DNA of 64,000 bases from positions 66,234,991 through 66,298,990 of the forward strand of contig NC_079149.1 in the NCBI RefSeq assembly GCF_945859685.1. Direction: 5' to 3'. This document shows, piece by piece, positions 38,228 through 53,200 of this stretch (position 1 is the first letter of the stretch; each line of letters opens with the position of its first letter). The notes under the pieces are model-generated. The model did not search any database, was not told the DNA's origin, and saw only the letters and a program-made list of their open reading frames with translations. The position numbers and the translations under genes were made by a program. This DNA comes from Eupeodes corollae. Taxonomy: Eukaryota > Arthropoda > Insecta > Diptera > Syrphidae.

Positions 38228-41200
38228 TCCGATGGAAATCTTCAAAAGACACTCGGTAAGAATCGGTACCGAGTAGTGTGGGACTCTTACCGCACTAAAA
38301 CCACCGGTGAATCAGGACCAATCTATGAAAGATCGACAAATGATTTTTATTTCTTAATTTTTAAAATCGCATTGGGGGAAGTTTAAGGTTATAACACTTT
38401 CCCGTAGCTTTTAGCCCATCAGCTCATGAGGCTTGGTTCTTCTTAATCTCCGAACATTGTCTCGTACATTTAATACGGTCTCCATTTCAGAGTTAGTATG
38501 ACTTTGCAGCCGCTTATTGTGTGATACAGCGTGTTTCTTAACCACTTCTGTAACCATTTCAATTTGAAGGTCACGATGTAGATCGCTATTTCTTATATAC
38601 CAAGGGGCATTTATTATTCCACGAAGGACCTTGCTTTGGAATTTTTGGATGGGTTCAGCATTTGTTTTCTTTGTACAGCCCCATAGTTGGATGCCATATG
38701 TCCAAACGGGTTTCAATACTTGCTTATATAACATTAGTTTGTTCTGGATAGATAGGTCAGAGTTCTTTCCTATTAACCAGTACATTTTTCTGTACTTCAA
38801 GTTTAGTTCTTCTCTTTTCTTTTTGATGTGTTCTTTCCATTTAAGCTTTGCATCCAAATTCATTCCAAGGTATTTGGCGGTATTGGAGTAAGGTACTTCT
38901 GTACTGTTTATAAAAATTGGAACATTGTTTATGTTTTTGTTTGTAAAGTTTATATGCGTCGATTTTGTTTCGTTTAATTTGATACGCCATTTGTGCGTCC
39001 AATCACTAACTTTATCGACTGCATTTTGCAATTTTTGTGTAGCCTTCGTAACGGATTTATCTGGCACCAATATTGCAGTATCATCAGCAAAGGTGGCCAT
39101 GATAGCGTTGATGTCCACTGGAATATCCCTTGTATATAACAGATACAGGGTTGGTCCTAGGACACTTCCTTGTGGTACACCGGCTTCAATTTTCTTAAGT
39201 TCCGAGTAATTTTGGTCGTACCGTACTCTAAAGAGTCGGTTCGTAATATAGGATTTCAGTATTTCGTAGTACTGCCTGGGGAAGTCCCTATGCAGTTTGT
39301 ACTCAAGTCCCAAGTGCCAAACCTTGTCAAAAGCTTGAGCAACATCTAAGAATACAGACGAGCATACTTGTTTTTCTTCAAGTGCCTTTTCCACAACATC
39401 CGTAATTCGATGCACTTGGTCTATCGTGGAATGTTTATTTCTAAATCCAAACTGATGGCTCGGAATTAGTCTTCTTTCTTCAATTATTTTGTTAAGCCTT
39501 TTAAGTAGCAGTTTTTCAAAAACTTTTGCCATGATTGGTATAAGCGATATTGGTCTGTAAGATGTAACTTCTGTTGGTGGCTTACCTTGTTTAGGTATAA
39601 CAATGACTTCCGCAATTTTCCAATGATGTGGCACATATCTTAGTTTAAGGCATGCGTTTATTATAAATTGGAGTTTCTTGAAGGCTATAAGAGGCATTTC
39701 TTTCAGAACCTGAGCAGTTATAAGATCGTACCCTGGTGATTTTTTGTTTGACAGCTTATGTTGACACATGCTTCTTACTTCTTTGAGCGTGACAAAAGGT
39801 ATTTCACATTCGTCGTTTCTGTCAACAAACTGTAAGGGATCTGTAGCTGTGCTTGCTGGGAATGGCTTGAAAACATTCGCGAGATGTTCAGCAAAGAGAT
39901 CAGCCTTTTGTTTCGGGTTTCCGATCCATTTACCATCTTGAGATTTTATCGGCGGGTTTTGTGTCTGAGGTCTTTTTAGACGCTTAGTTGCTTTCCATAA
40001 GGAGTATTCTGTAGAAGCATCCGTCGTCAGACTTTTCAGGAATCTACTTAGTGAATCATTTTTAAACTCACAGATTCTTTTTTTTAATTCGTTGTTAAGA
40101 CGGTTAAAAACTACCTTATCATCTGGGAATCTCGTGGATTGCCATTTTCTTCTAGCTCTTCTTTTTTCCAATATCAACTCCTTTATTTCGATAGGATATT
40201 TTATTTCTTTTTCTCTCGCATTCGAAATAGTTGGAGTACTTTCTTCTGCAGCCTGCTGCACATCAGCAATAAATTGTTCTACTTCATGATCAATTTGTTC
40301 AATTGTTTGCATAGGGGATCTTAGGTTTATAAAATTTTCAAGTTTGTCTCTGAATTCGTTCCAGTTTGTTCTGTTATTCACGAGCTTGGGATTACTTTTT
40401 TCTATTATTTCTGTTTCGCTCAGTGATAAAATTACTGGAGTATGATCTGATGATAAATCATAATTACCTTCGACACTTATATGATTTCGTTTAATACCTT
40501 TAACTACGAAAAAGTCTATAAGGTCTGGTATTTTGTTAGTATCAGATGGCCAATATGTTGGCGAACCAGAAGAATAAAATTCGCAGTTGTATTTTCGGCC
40601 TGCTTGGTATAGCCGTTTACCTTTTGTTGTTATGAGCCTAGATCCCCATTGGGTGTGTTTAGCATTGAAGTCGCCACCAACAAGGAAGTTATGTCCTAAC
40701 AAATGTAGGAGTTCTGCATAGTCTTCTTCAGTTGGAGAGCGCCTCGGAGGGCAGTATATAGCTGCTATTTTGAATTCTTTCTTTTTTATACCAATACTAA
40801 TTGTTGTTACTTGCATGTTTTCTTTAGTAAACTTTGGTTCTTCAAAGTGTGTTAAGCACTTTTTTATAAGTATTGCTGATCCTCCCCTAGCTTTGTCAGC
40901 TGGGTGCGGAGCGTGATAACATGTATAGTTTGGTAATTTATTATCAAGATTTTGTTCAATAGCGAGGTGGGTTTCGGACACCAAACAAATGTCTATATGC
41001 TCTATGTCTAAAAAGATGTTTAGTTCTGATACATGCTGTAAGAGACCGTTTGCATTCCATGTTGCGATTTTGAGTGTTCTGTCCATCATTGTTTTTTAAG
41101 AGCGACTTCTTCGCTTAGCTGTTTTATGTTTAAATCTTGTTGGTCAATCCTTTTCAGGATGAGTTCCAGCATTTCTTTTATAGAAGTTTCCTCATTCTTC

Positions 41201-44200
41201 CGCACATTTTTTACAATCTGGGAATAGGATTTATTTTCATCACTTTTGCTTAGTGCAATTGCTTTTCCCGGTTGATTTTTAGTAATGTTATCGACCGTTA
41301 CTTTTTTGCTTTCAACTACTGGTTTTGTGTTGGTTGAGTTTCTAAACTTGTTCCCAGTTTTGTTTTTTCTTTTTGTGTCTTGGAACTTTTTTGCTACTGG
41401 ACATCCTCTGTAACTTGCAGGATGATTGCCTTGACAATTAACACATTTCGCTTTCTGTTCTCTGCCCATGGGACAGTTTTTGGTTGCATGTCTGCCTTCA
41501 CATTTAACACAAGCGAACTCGCGATTGCAGTATTTTTGTGTATGCCCAAAGGCTTGACAGCGCTTACATTGTGGAACACTTTTCGACTTTCGCAGTGGTT
41601 CAATTTTGACAACTATGCCCATAATTGATTTAATACTGTAAATCTTATCGAGACTTTCTTTATTTTCAAACGTGAGCATAAATAAAGGTAGAGATCTCTT
41701 TTTTGTCGTTGATGCCCCAGTGGAGTCTTTTACTATCTCATTTTTAATAAGGTTATTGGCATCGAGAGCTTGAAAGCCTTTTTGTATAAGGTCTTCGACA
41801 ATTTCTTTGGCAACACATGAAGAGTGAAGGCCTCTTGCTACTACTTTTATCGATCTTGTAGCTTTATTTTCGTACGAGTGCCACTGAATTTTCTTTTTGT
41901 TCAATTCTTCAGTGACAGATCTATACGCATCGGCGTCTTCAACAATGACTTTCCAATTGTCTTTATTGTATGATGTATATTTACATGCCTTATTCGTGCA
42001 TTTTTCTACTATGCTCTTTAGCTCGCCAAACATTGCCAATCCGGAGATCATAATTGGGGGTGGGGCAGTTTGCCTGGTACCTTTAACGTGAGACTTATTT
42101 TGGGGTAAATCTCTTATTTCTTTATTGGATGCTCTCATTTTTGTAGCAGTATCTGATTTTGAACCTGTTTGCTGACATTTTATAACAGCCTCTGGGCTAC
42201 TCTCTGCTTTTCGTTTCTTTGACTTACGTTTATTTCCTTTTCCTTCAGTTTCAAGGAGGAGCTCTTCCTCATCAGTATGAAACTCATTAGCAGTTTTTTG
42301 TGGGCTTTTCACTACTGGTGACTTTTGACTTGATATATTGTCTTTCACGGACTTTTTATCGAGCAAGCTGACTTTTTCTTCGAGTCTCTTCACTTGTTGC
42401 TGAAGACTTTCAACAAGGGCTTCAAGTTGTTTTCTGGCTAAGATTTCTATTTGCCATTTATCGAAATAATTTTCGGATTCAACTTGGTGGATCTCGTTGT
42501 TTTTTGTGAAACACTGCTGATCTTTTGTTTCGATCTTTTCATGGATGGTTCCTTTTTCGTTAATGACTTCTATGTCATTTGATTTTTGCGTTGGGGGTTT
42601 CGATGGAGTAACCCTTGGTGATATTTTAGGTGGAGTTCTTAGTGTTTTTGAACTCCGTCTATTTCCTAGAAGCAATAATTGGTCCTCCCCAGAATCCATA
42701 GGACCGATCTCCGAAGAGAGTGGATTTACCAGTTTATCTGGATTGCCACCTGGGGTATTATATCTATTTGTTTTACTCATTGCCATATTTGTTTTTATTT
42801 TTGTAACTTTTGTTTAGTTCCATAAATAGCTCAGTTACCTCTTCTATTTAGGTTTCTTGCAGAACTGGTTCTTCAGAGCGATTATCTTATCTTTTGCTCC
42901 TAATTCCTGAGAAGGTAGCTCAGGTGTCTCAGCTCTTGGGTTCAATAGATCCAACGCTCGTCGTTAGTTCACCTTACGGTTATCCAGCGGGCACCACTTG
43001 GAGGTGACGATGCGATTTTGCTCCGCCTTAATTTTATTACAGAGTTTGTGCTCAAACATAGTGCAACCAATTACAAGGCTATTGGCGTTGCAGAGTCAGT
43101 AGATTATGAACCTCTCACCATTATCATTGTAATTGCAGACTCCGTGAGCACCCATCACATGCCTTACTGCCAACCTTAGCATTGAGGTCTCCCATAGGCG
43201 TTGTAGGCGCATCCTATAATTGGCTATAGGATGCGCCTTTTTTCGCATTTTTTCTCTTTATCAGATGCGAGCTCCGTCGGTGTGTAACACTGTATAATAG
43301 TGACGTATCGTACTCTACTCTGAAACCTAGCTTCGATAAGCCTTTCCCCAAGGGGCTTCCATGAAATAAGGCACCTGGTTGCCGTTTTTGTAAGGAATAA
43401 CCCTACTATCCAACTTCTCGAGCGTTTTCGGGATCATGACCAGAGTAGAGCAGTACAGTGTTACGTGTCGGTGACTTGTATTTGCGCGATTCCAACCATT
43501 GTACTTCGCTTAACCCTAAGATATCTATCATGTACCACATAAATTCTCTCTCTAATTGGAGGAATGTGGCATTGTGCGGACCTTCACTTCCTTCGTCCAG
43601 AAGCGTCCTCACATTCCAGAAACCAATCTTTGTCCGGGTATAATTGCCAAAAGTCGTCAACGAGTTATCATTAATTATCCGAGGCGTTATTTCGGTTTCT
43701 GTAGCGGGATGATGTTCAGTTAAGAAGAGTGCTAATATCCATAATTTATCCTGAAGAGTCAGGACACTTCGCCCTTGCAAAATTTTGCTAACATATGTAA
43801 ATTGGGATACACAAATCATTGCCGGGGGGCCACCACGAGGAGATAAAGCAAGAACTTCTACATGGCAAGAAAGTTGCATTGCTGGCCTAAATCAAGTTTT
43901 AGGAAATCACGAACTACCCGATCTGCCATGCCTCAGGCATCCCATATTTATATCGGAAGTCCGTGATTCCCGGAGTACAAATTTGTAAGTGAAAACGGTT
44001 CTAATATTAAATGGAAGATTTTATAACTTAAAATATGTTCAATTAAATTAAGAAAATAATATTAGAAAAAACCGTCTTGAAATTTGTGTTGACACAAATT
44101 TGCTGATTGAAATCCATCGAAAAACTTTTACGGGCAGAAATCTGTCATTGGAATTGCGTGAAACTAAAACTCGAATCAGTGGAACGATTTATTTCACTTT

Positions 44201-47200
44201 TGAATACAAAAGTATCAGCTGTTCCGGAAAATAGAAAAATATATTTTTAGAGAAAAACAAACGCGCAATAGCACTTTTTTTCATCAAAAAAAAAATTCTG
44301 TGGGTGATTTCCGATCCATCAGTATATAATTTACTTTGAAACACCGTCAAATATCGATTCAAACATTTTTCCGGATCGATTTCAATGAGAGATGAATTAT
44401 ATAACCAAGTCGTGTCTATAACTATAAAAGTGATTTTGTGAATAAATATTTGTATTTAGTTTTACTATTAGTCTTAAAACCGTTGATTTAGACTTACAAC
44501 AAAATGTTGTAGAACTGATTTTAGTATTTGAAAAAAAAACAGAGTTTAAGGGTCACCACCGGTTTAAAATTTATTAAAATGGTTCGTTATTATTTAATAA
44601 AAAGACATAACAAAATATCAACAAAGTCATCTTTAGTTAACATAACCTACATCTACAAGTTATTTTAATATAATCCATATAATCGTTACTTTCTTCAAAT
44701 TTAAGGTTTGACTGTGGTTCTGGTGTTGGCAGCGTTCGTTCCGTAGAAATGGTTCAACTTAATCAATGGAATTCGGTCACAATATACAGACACCGATGGG
44801 ATGCTTGGTTGTTATTAAACCATGGCTCACGTGTACAAGGACGATCAAAGGTAATTTAAATAAAATTAAATTACCCTTATTCTGTCTACATCTATGCACA
44901 CTTAATTTATTTCATAATATACACCTTTATTAAACATACACGTATATCTATCCAAATAATAAAAAAGAAAACTTGTAAAACTATGGAGGGAAGGTGCTCT
45001 TGATAAAAACAATTTTGAAAATGTTTAGTTATTATTTTCTTACTTATTTACTCGTACTATATGTAATTGATAGCTTTAACATAAATAATTGGTTTATAAA
45101 ACAAACAAACTGTGTGAATAGAAAGCTGCTAATAGCAACGCCACACGTATCAGACATTGCCAACACATGAAAGGTAATAAAAATCAATACTTTATATATT
45201 TAAGCCTTTGTAGATGTATTTAATGCTACTTAGTACTTACTTTACTATCTGAATTATTAAAGGGACACCTTGGGGTAATTGAGTGGATAAACTACACTGA
45301 CTCTATATTGTGTAATGTTTATTCCATTTGAATAACTGTGGTGTTGCATAGTAACGATAAGTTTGACATCAGAAATATATTTAAGTTCCCTAATAGACAT
45401 TTTGATTTTCAAGGAAAAATGTATCTTTTTCAAAACTTTATTTTCTGTATTTAACCTTTAACCACCCACAGTTTTAATAATTAATATTTAAGTTGTACCT
45501 TTGAGTTCAATATGTACATACAGTATGTTGTATAGGCTCAGAATATCTAAATGATATCATTAAGGGTATTTCAACAGAAGTTATTCTGTCATTTCATATA
45601 AAGATAATGTGATAAGTTTGATTTCTTAACATTTAATTTTTTTCGGACGAAATAAAAAAAAAACTGCGTGTTATAATTATGTACTTTGTTTATATAAACA
45701 AGAAAAATGTGTATAAGCCCCAGTAAACAGAGAATAACTTTGGTTGAATATAAATTAAAGTTCTTTCTACAAAGGTATGAACGTATTGTGAGGCCATACT
45801 TTGGTGTTCGTTATATTTTTTTATCAGATGGTATAAAATATGGTATGGCTATAAAATCGATAGCAATTTCGTATTATCTCACCGCCTTTATACGAATATA
45901 TATGAAAATATAAATTGCATGTTTAAAAAAAGAATTTTCAGCTTTTTTTCACTTGGTAATTACTGATGGTGAAATAGCAAAGCCAATTAAAATTGTTTGT
46001 CGTTAAATCAAGCAGACGCAATGAACACTATGTTTCCTTTCCTTAAAACAACTTGCAGCGTATTGCTTTATGCAATCATCTATAGTTATATCTTCTTCTT
46101 GTTTTATGCTAGTTAATTGGGATTTAATTCCAGCATTTTTCATAAACTATATTCCACGAAAATTTTAACTCTTATTTAAAATCAAAATGTTCATCATAAT
46201 TCATAACGTGTTAAGTTATAGTTAAATATTTTACGGGACAATCGAAATATTCGCGTTATTGCTTTGATTTATTGTCAAAATGGTAACAACGGTTAAAAAA
46301 CAAAGATTTGATGTAACAAATCGTAGTTTTAAAATATAATTTTATGTTATTTCAAAGTTATTTGAAACGAAACTAAAATGATTTGTTTGTCAGTATAAAA
46401 TCAGTTTATAAATCTATCTACAAAATATTTAAAACCAAATTATTTTTTGTGGTTTTGTAAAGAAGATAAAATTGTATTTTATTGACTAAGGGTTTATAAT
46501 AAAACACTAATTATTTAACTTATCAATAAGTACAACACATGTCAAACAAACGCAACAAACAATAAGCGGCTGGGATGTGATTAATACTGATAACTGCATA
46601 TTAATGCCCTTTGAAATATTAATCTTTTTTGCAATAAGCCTAAAATTAATTGAAGTTAAAGCTGTATTTGGAGGTTGATTTAATTTATATGTATACAAAT
46701 ATCCAATATATTTTTCTTGCCAAAAATAATATTTATAAGATCAAATTAGTCAATATGGTCATTTGTTCTCAAGATTTTCCAGTAGTAGTGATATAGTAGC
46801 AGTAGTGGTTTTTCTTGGTTTCTTCTTTATTTTTGAAAGAAAAAACTGTCAATTCAGTTTTTTAAAAACTATGACAGACACCAAAAACGTTTTTTAATCT
46901 TTGTATACAATTGTTCCAGAGTTAACTTATTATTTGATTCTAGAGAATTGATTGACGAAAAAAGATTTCTGAACGTATTTTCACTTTAAAGAACAGACAT
47001 TTTTCTTGGATCTATTGATATACATATATGTAGGTCATTGAAATGTCAAAATGTTTATTGTATAATGATTTGACGCATTGTAAAAAAAACAATATTTTAC
47101 AATCCCAATAATAAGATTTTGCTGCTGCAGAAAATTATCAGGCATTTTGTATCATTGAATTTCCGAAATGTGTTATTTATTAATATATGTACCTTAAGGC

Positions 47201-50200
47201 TTAAAACTAACTGATTTGATCTTATAAATTAAATTATTACAATATAATATTAAAACAATAAGATTAAATTGGCCTTAAAACATGTCCATAGATTGACAAA
47301 CTTCATTGAATTACCTTTTACATCTTGAAAAGGTCTTATTTATTATAACTTTTCGAAATCTTCCCATTCCCATTAGATAAGATGAGAACCAATCAAGAAG
47401 AGTAGAATTGAATCCATACAGTTTGAATTTGTTATCCGTTACCTTAAAGCTAGTATCGATTGACCAAATTTATACGTGACCAAAAAATACTGCAATGCCC
47501 CAAATGCAGTACAAATTTTAGGCCATTTGAAAAAAACATGAGAAATTCTTCCGCTTCCTCGGTCGCGGTTCGGTTTGTTAGCTCTTTAAAGAAAGCTAAT
47601 CTCTTTGCTAGGCACTTCGACGCTAATTCAACGCTGCCAGTGAGTGTTATGACTCCGCCTGTACTTGAGCGAGTCAGCGATTCTATGGATCCTATCTTTT
47701 TTCTCAACATTCATAAATCGGCTGGTCCGGACGATATCCATGCTATTGTTGTGAAGAGGTGTTTTTCGCTGGCAAAACCACTGCGTAATCTTTTTCATCT
47801 ATCCTACTCCTCAGGTCTCATTCCAAGCGGATGGAAAACTGCATTTGTCCAGCCCATTTCCAAAATAGGCGAACCTCCTTGACCCTCTAATTACCGACCG
47901 ATTGCACTCACGTCCCTTCTTTCCAAGATCATGGAAATATTGATTAAGTATCAGCTGAAGTTATATCTTGAAGATCGAAAGCTTAAAAAAGCTCTTAATG
48001 ACCGTCAATACGGCTTTCGGAGCAATAGGTCCACTGGTGACCTCATGGTTCATCTCACCGAATAGTGCAGCAAATCTTTAAATCGTTTTGGAGAAAGTGC
48101 AATAAGCACTGTATATTTCAAAAGCATTTAATAGGGTTTGGCATCAAGCCCTATTATCGAAAAGGCGTGCTTTCGGATTTCATGAGTCTCGCTTCATTGG
48201 ATTAGTTATAAGCTTTCGGATCGTTCAATACAAGTAGTATTGGATAAATTTAAGTCTAAAAACCTTAAAATAAATGCTGGTGTGCCCCAGGTCTCTGTTC
48301 TATATCCAGCACACTTTCTCATTTTTATCAATGATCTCCTGTCTGCAACTTGTTTCGCTGACGATAGTACTCTTACCTTTTCATATTCGTTTTCATATTC
48401 ATTTCATTAAATTTCGGTCTTAACAGCATTGTTCAATGGGGATTAAACAACCGCGTGGAATTTAATGCTTCTAAAACCCAATGCTGTCTTGTATCGTTAA
48501 AGCGATATATACCCCCATGCCGATATCGATATTCTCGGTATGTGTGTCACCAACCACCTCTTGTCGAACGATCACAGTTTGGGTTTTCTAAGGCGATGCA
48601 AGAAATTTTTCTCCCCCTCTGATCTTGCTGTTATCAACGAGACTTATATACGTCCAAAGCTTGAGTATATCTCCCATATCTGGGCTGGTGCTCCTGCAAA
48701 TTAATTAAGCCTCTTGGACAGTATTAAACGTAGAGCATTTAGATTGATTGGTGATAATACCATCAAAGGATCATTTATACGTCGCTCGAACATCTTCGTA
48801 AAGTTTCACCCTCTTTTACCGTTAACGGTTTATGCTCTAGAGAAATAGCCAGCTGCATTCCTCTACTTAAATAGTTCAACCGTAATACTCGCGCTTCTAG
48901 GAATGCTCATCAGTATACCCTCGAGCCCAACTTCAGTCGTACCGTCAAGTACTGAGATTCGGTCCTAAGCCATACTATGCGAATGTGGAATGCCTTACCA
49001 CACTCTGTTTTTCCAAGTCATTGCAATATTGAGGAATTCAAAACCAATGTGCACCGACATCTCCTTTCAAACCCTCCCTTTTCTTCCTAGTCCTCACACT
49101 GTGTTTCTGCATAGTAAGAGTAGTAATATTCCCTTGAGTGTGCGCTTATTATAAAAAAAAGTGGAATGATCCATCGAATCAAAAGCTTTACTGATATCAG
49201 TATAAATCGCATCTCCTTGATTTTTACCTCCAACCGAAAGTAACACATAATTTGAGAAAAAAGCTGAATTAGTTGTTGCAGAACTACCAGAAACAAAGCT
49301 GTTCTGTTCTGTTGTGCTATTTTTACCATACTCTCAAACTATTTAGGGATGGCAGATAACTTTTGAATGCTACGAAAGAACATGTTATAACTGTTATTTC
49401 TAGCAGTTGAATAAACGAATTGAAAATTGTCAGCAAATAGACAAGGTATTGATGATGTGTCTGATCATCTGATGCCTCAGTGTCCCCAAATGTCATTTGC
49501 TTTGAATAGCACGACTTATTTTTTTTTTTCAAATTTATGGAATGTCCACAAGGAATGAGTATTTAAATTAATGGCAGTCTCAATAAACATTAAAACATGT
49601 AAAGGAATTTATGGAGACCAAAAGTCTTTGCGCAATTTGCTAAAAGTGGCGTAGTAAATTTATTTGAAGATTTACGTTTAAGAATTAACTTTGGTTGAAT
49701 ATATTAGGATATTCTTGTAAATGGAATGAGTCAACTAAAACTGTCATAAGTAATAGACACGAAACACGAATGCTTTTATTCAAGGTTCAGATTAACAGAA
49801 TTATATACCAATTAAAATTTTCAAGAAAAATATTAAGTTCAATGAAGTTTGCCGTTTACAAGTCAAAGAAACTAGATCATTGTTTTGATTCGTTTGGTAA
49901 ATACGTATGCAATTTAAATTCAATAAATAGATTTGTATGGTCAATAGGTTCATTGAGTAAAGAAAAGGGAACAATTGAGACTTTTAAAAAAATCATTAGG
50001 TACAATCAAATTCTAGAATATTATTATGGTAAGAAATTTAAATGAACAATTTAGGTACAATATTTCATAAACTATGTAATTTTGAAAGTTCTCTTCACTT
50101 CCGACTCCACTTTTGAAAACAAATCTTCTTAGTATAAATAAATTTAAAAAAAGTAACCATCATTTATGTAAACTTCAATCTCTTTCAAACTACTTTTCGA

Positions 50201-53200
50201 AATAATGGAATCAATCAGTTTTTTTTTCATTTTACTCAAAAAATAGCAAGCAGAAAATCAAATGAAACAATTGGTTTTCTTTTGAAAAATAGCTTGAAGT
50301 CTCCAACTTTTTCTTTTCCATTAAAAGGCAAGTTATTCATTAATTCACCATTCACCAATGGCTTTGTGCTGACAACCAAGTAAGCAATTACTTTATTTAC
50401 TAATTGGATTATCATTAATTTAATTTGAAGTATACTAGAGTACATGTGCTTATATACATATGTACAGTTCGTATGCACATAATATTGTTGGAAGAAAATA
50501 GCTCTTGCCTGAACTCTACTGCTTTTCTAAGCATGACAGGTATTATGCTATCTTGCCCTCGAAATTGAAAAGAATTCAAAAAGTTAACAAAAATAAAGCT
50601 ACCATCACTATATATGTCTAGTACATTCAAGTAACATTTACATCATCAGCCATCCTAGAAATACCATCTGTATCTAAAAGTATGACACACATACACAGCT
50701 AAATATAAAAGTTCATTTTAACATTGTTTCAAAAGTAGATCCTTCTACTGTAGGTGAGAGGAATAACATTATATTTTGCTAGGTAGGAATGGGGAATTGA
50801 CTATATCATGTCCCCCACAATATACCTTGATTTTTTTAGACTATTTTTTCAAGAGTAAAAGATTTGGAAATGGTTGTCAAAGCACAAAACATTTTTGTGA
50901 TAGAATACAACCTTAAGTGGATGTACTTTCCTTTGACCGGGAAATATTAAAGTGATAGATATGATGTATTAGATGTATAAAGCTCTCTTTTATTTTGCCA
51001 AGGTTATTTTAAGTGGTAAATTCGTAAAACGAATCCATCATTCAGCAATATGCCCCTTTTGTGCTTGATAACCATCAGTGCCAGTTTTTATAGAGAATGT
51101 GATTACAATTTGAATGTGTATAGATTTGACGATATATACTCGTTGGTATAGAATAGATGTATGTATGTGCAAGTGTATATCATAAACGTACATTTTATTT
51201 ATTTAAGTTCTCGAGTTTTAAACAACAAAACAAAAAATATAAGTTTTATCGTTTTAGCAATTCTGCTGTGTTCTTCGTTTAAGTGTATCATATACACACA
51301 ACAAAAAACACTTTTAATATTTAAGTTCAAATGGTGCGTTGTGGGTTAAATCCGTAATAAAAATATTTTAGTCAAACAAATTCTGCTGGACATTTATATC
51401 CATGGCTAGGTAGCTGGCAGTAAGAAAGCAGCCCTTGCCATAAACTCGTTAGATCTAAAGATTGAGGAAAGGGTAACTTATAACGAATTTGTATAATGAT
51501 ATTTCAGCGAAGATTGAGCCATTTCGTTATGATCAGAAATTAAATCAGGTCTTTAGTTTTCATTTCGGAAAGTTTATCAATTTTGTTAAGGAATGACTTC
51601 CCGAAGGTTGACATAACATTCTAAACCTGGTCAGGCAGCAATCCATACGTCTTCCACGAGTTATCATTACAAAAAATTACAGTTTGTTGTCGACACTAGC
51701 CATTGTTGTATGTTGATATGACAAAATAGATCGTACAACGGCTGTGAAAGGCCACAAAATCATCATCTTCGATTGAAGATTCTATACTGCATGTGAATTT
51801 ACCCCGATCTAAAATGTTAAACGGATGAAACGAGATGTCTTTGCGAAAGTATTTCACAGCGTTCGGGTTACCCTTTTTTAAATATATGGAGAATAAAAAA
51901 TTATACTGCCTAAAATTTTCTAAAATACTGCTCAAAACTTATAAAATGCTTTTTCGACTGGAGTATCTTGAGAACGAACAACGTAATATTTGATGAGGCA
52001 AATTTAGTTATATGAACAACAATAGTATTAACAACTGCTAACGTTTTAAAAACTCTATAACTATTTTTTTTCCAAAAAAAAAAAAATGTGAAAATGCTTG
52101 CAAATTGTTTTAACACCTCGACAGATAATTTTTGAAGTTCATTAAATGACAATTATTTTGCTCATACAAAAATGTCGGGTCCAATTTTTTAAGAGCACCA
52201 ATGGTAACCAATATCTGACGAATTATTAACTTTTTTGTATTTGATTCAAATACTGACATAGTGGATATAGTTTGGCGTCAAAATGGCATGGTTTTCAAAA
52301 GGTTGATGGGTTGGACCACATGGTAAGATATAATTTTCTTCTTTTTTGTGTAATGTCTTTAAATATTACACAACGATTTTAACAAGTTTACTATCTCTTA
52401 ACAATTTGCTACAGTTAAAATCACGGAATCTTTTTTAATTTCCAGTAATTTGCTGAATTCGTATGACATCTAGACAATTATTCTTCTCAGACCATTTGTG
52501 AATTCTGAAAAAAATATTATCACAATTCTCTTTTGTTTGTTTTCGCCTATTCAAATTTACCGTAGATTGCTAGATTGAATTTTTAAATTGTCAAACACGT
52601 TTTTCTTAAAGTCACCATGAAAATACTAGAAATAATGATTTTAAAAGCATTCCGAACCTTTAGACCGAAGACATAGGGCCATATTCATAGTTCCTTGATA
52701 AGTTCTGATTTTGTCTTTGCTAAATTAAATTTCAGTTTATGTTATTCATTGACAATTTTAACCCATTTTAAAATGATAATCTGGAGTCTAAACCCGACGG
52801 AACCTATGCTTTAGCTGTTTCCAAACCTATTTAACGTCAAAAATAAACAAACTGATTGAATAAATTAAGTTGTGAAATATTTTATTTGAAAATTTAAAAT
52901 AAAAAATTAAAATGTCAAATGACTTAAGCATAATCAATATTTTGATATTTTGATGAATGTTGGAATTCTACCAACTAACAAAAAACTAAAGCTCTGCTTA
53001 ACCCGATTGGACCCCTTTGAAATAGTTGAAGACGATTTGTATGAAAGGTATCGATTCGAGAAAAAAAACTGTCAACACTATGATTGACCTTCTAAATATT
53101 ATAGATCGAAATTTAATGAAATGTTTGCTAATATCTGTGTGCTTCCAAGTCTTAAAACCAACCAAAATTTTTCAACTAAAAGCAAATAAAATAGATTAAA

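Larger units (their letters stand above)
38190..42985 (-). mobile_element. full-length Jockey-clade non-LTR retrotransposon
   Basis: About 4.8 kb, minus strand. From 5' to 3': a leader (about 42985-42787), ORF1, ORF2 overlapping ORF1 by 4 bases (ATGA, 41086-41089), a ~190 bp 3' UTR (38410-38225), and a 35-nt poly-A tail seen as T at 38190-38224. Both ORFs are open over their whole length and the key residues are present, so this is a young and possibly active copy. The exact 5' end is uncertain by some tens of bases. No exact target-site duplication was found by eye. Confidence 0.88.

Noticed and set aside
39000..41628. Several plus-strand frames of 60-94 codons
   Set aside because: Antisense shadows of the two Jockey ORFs.
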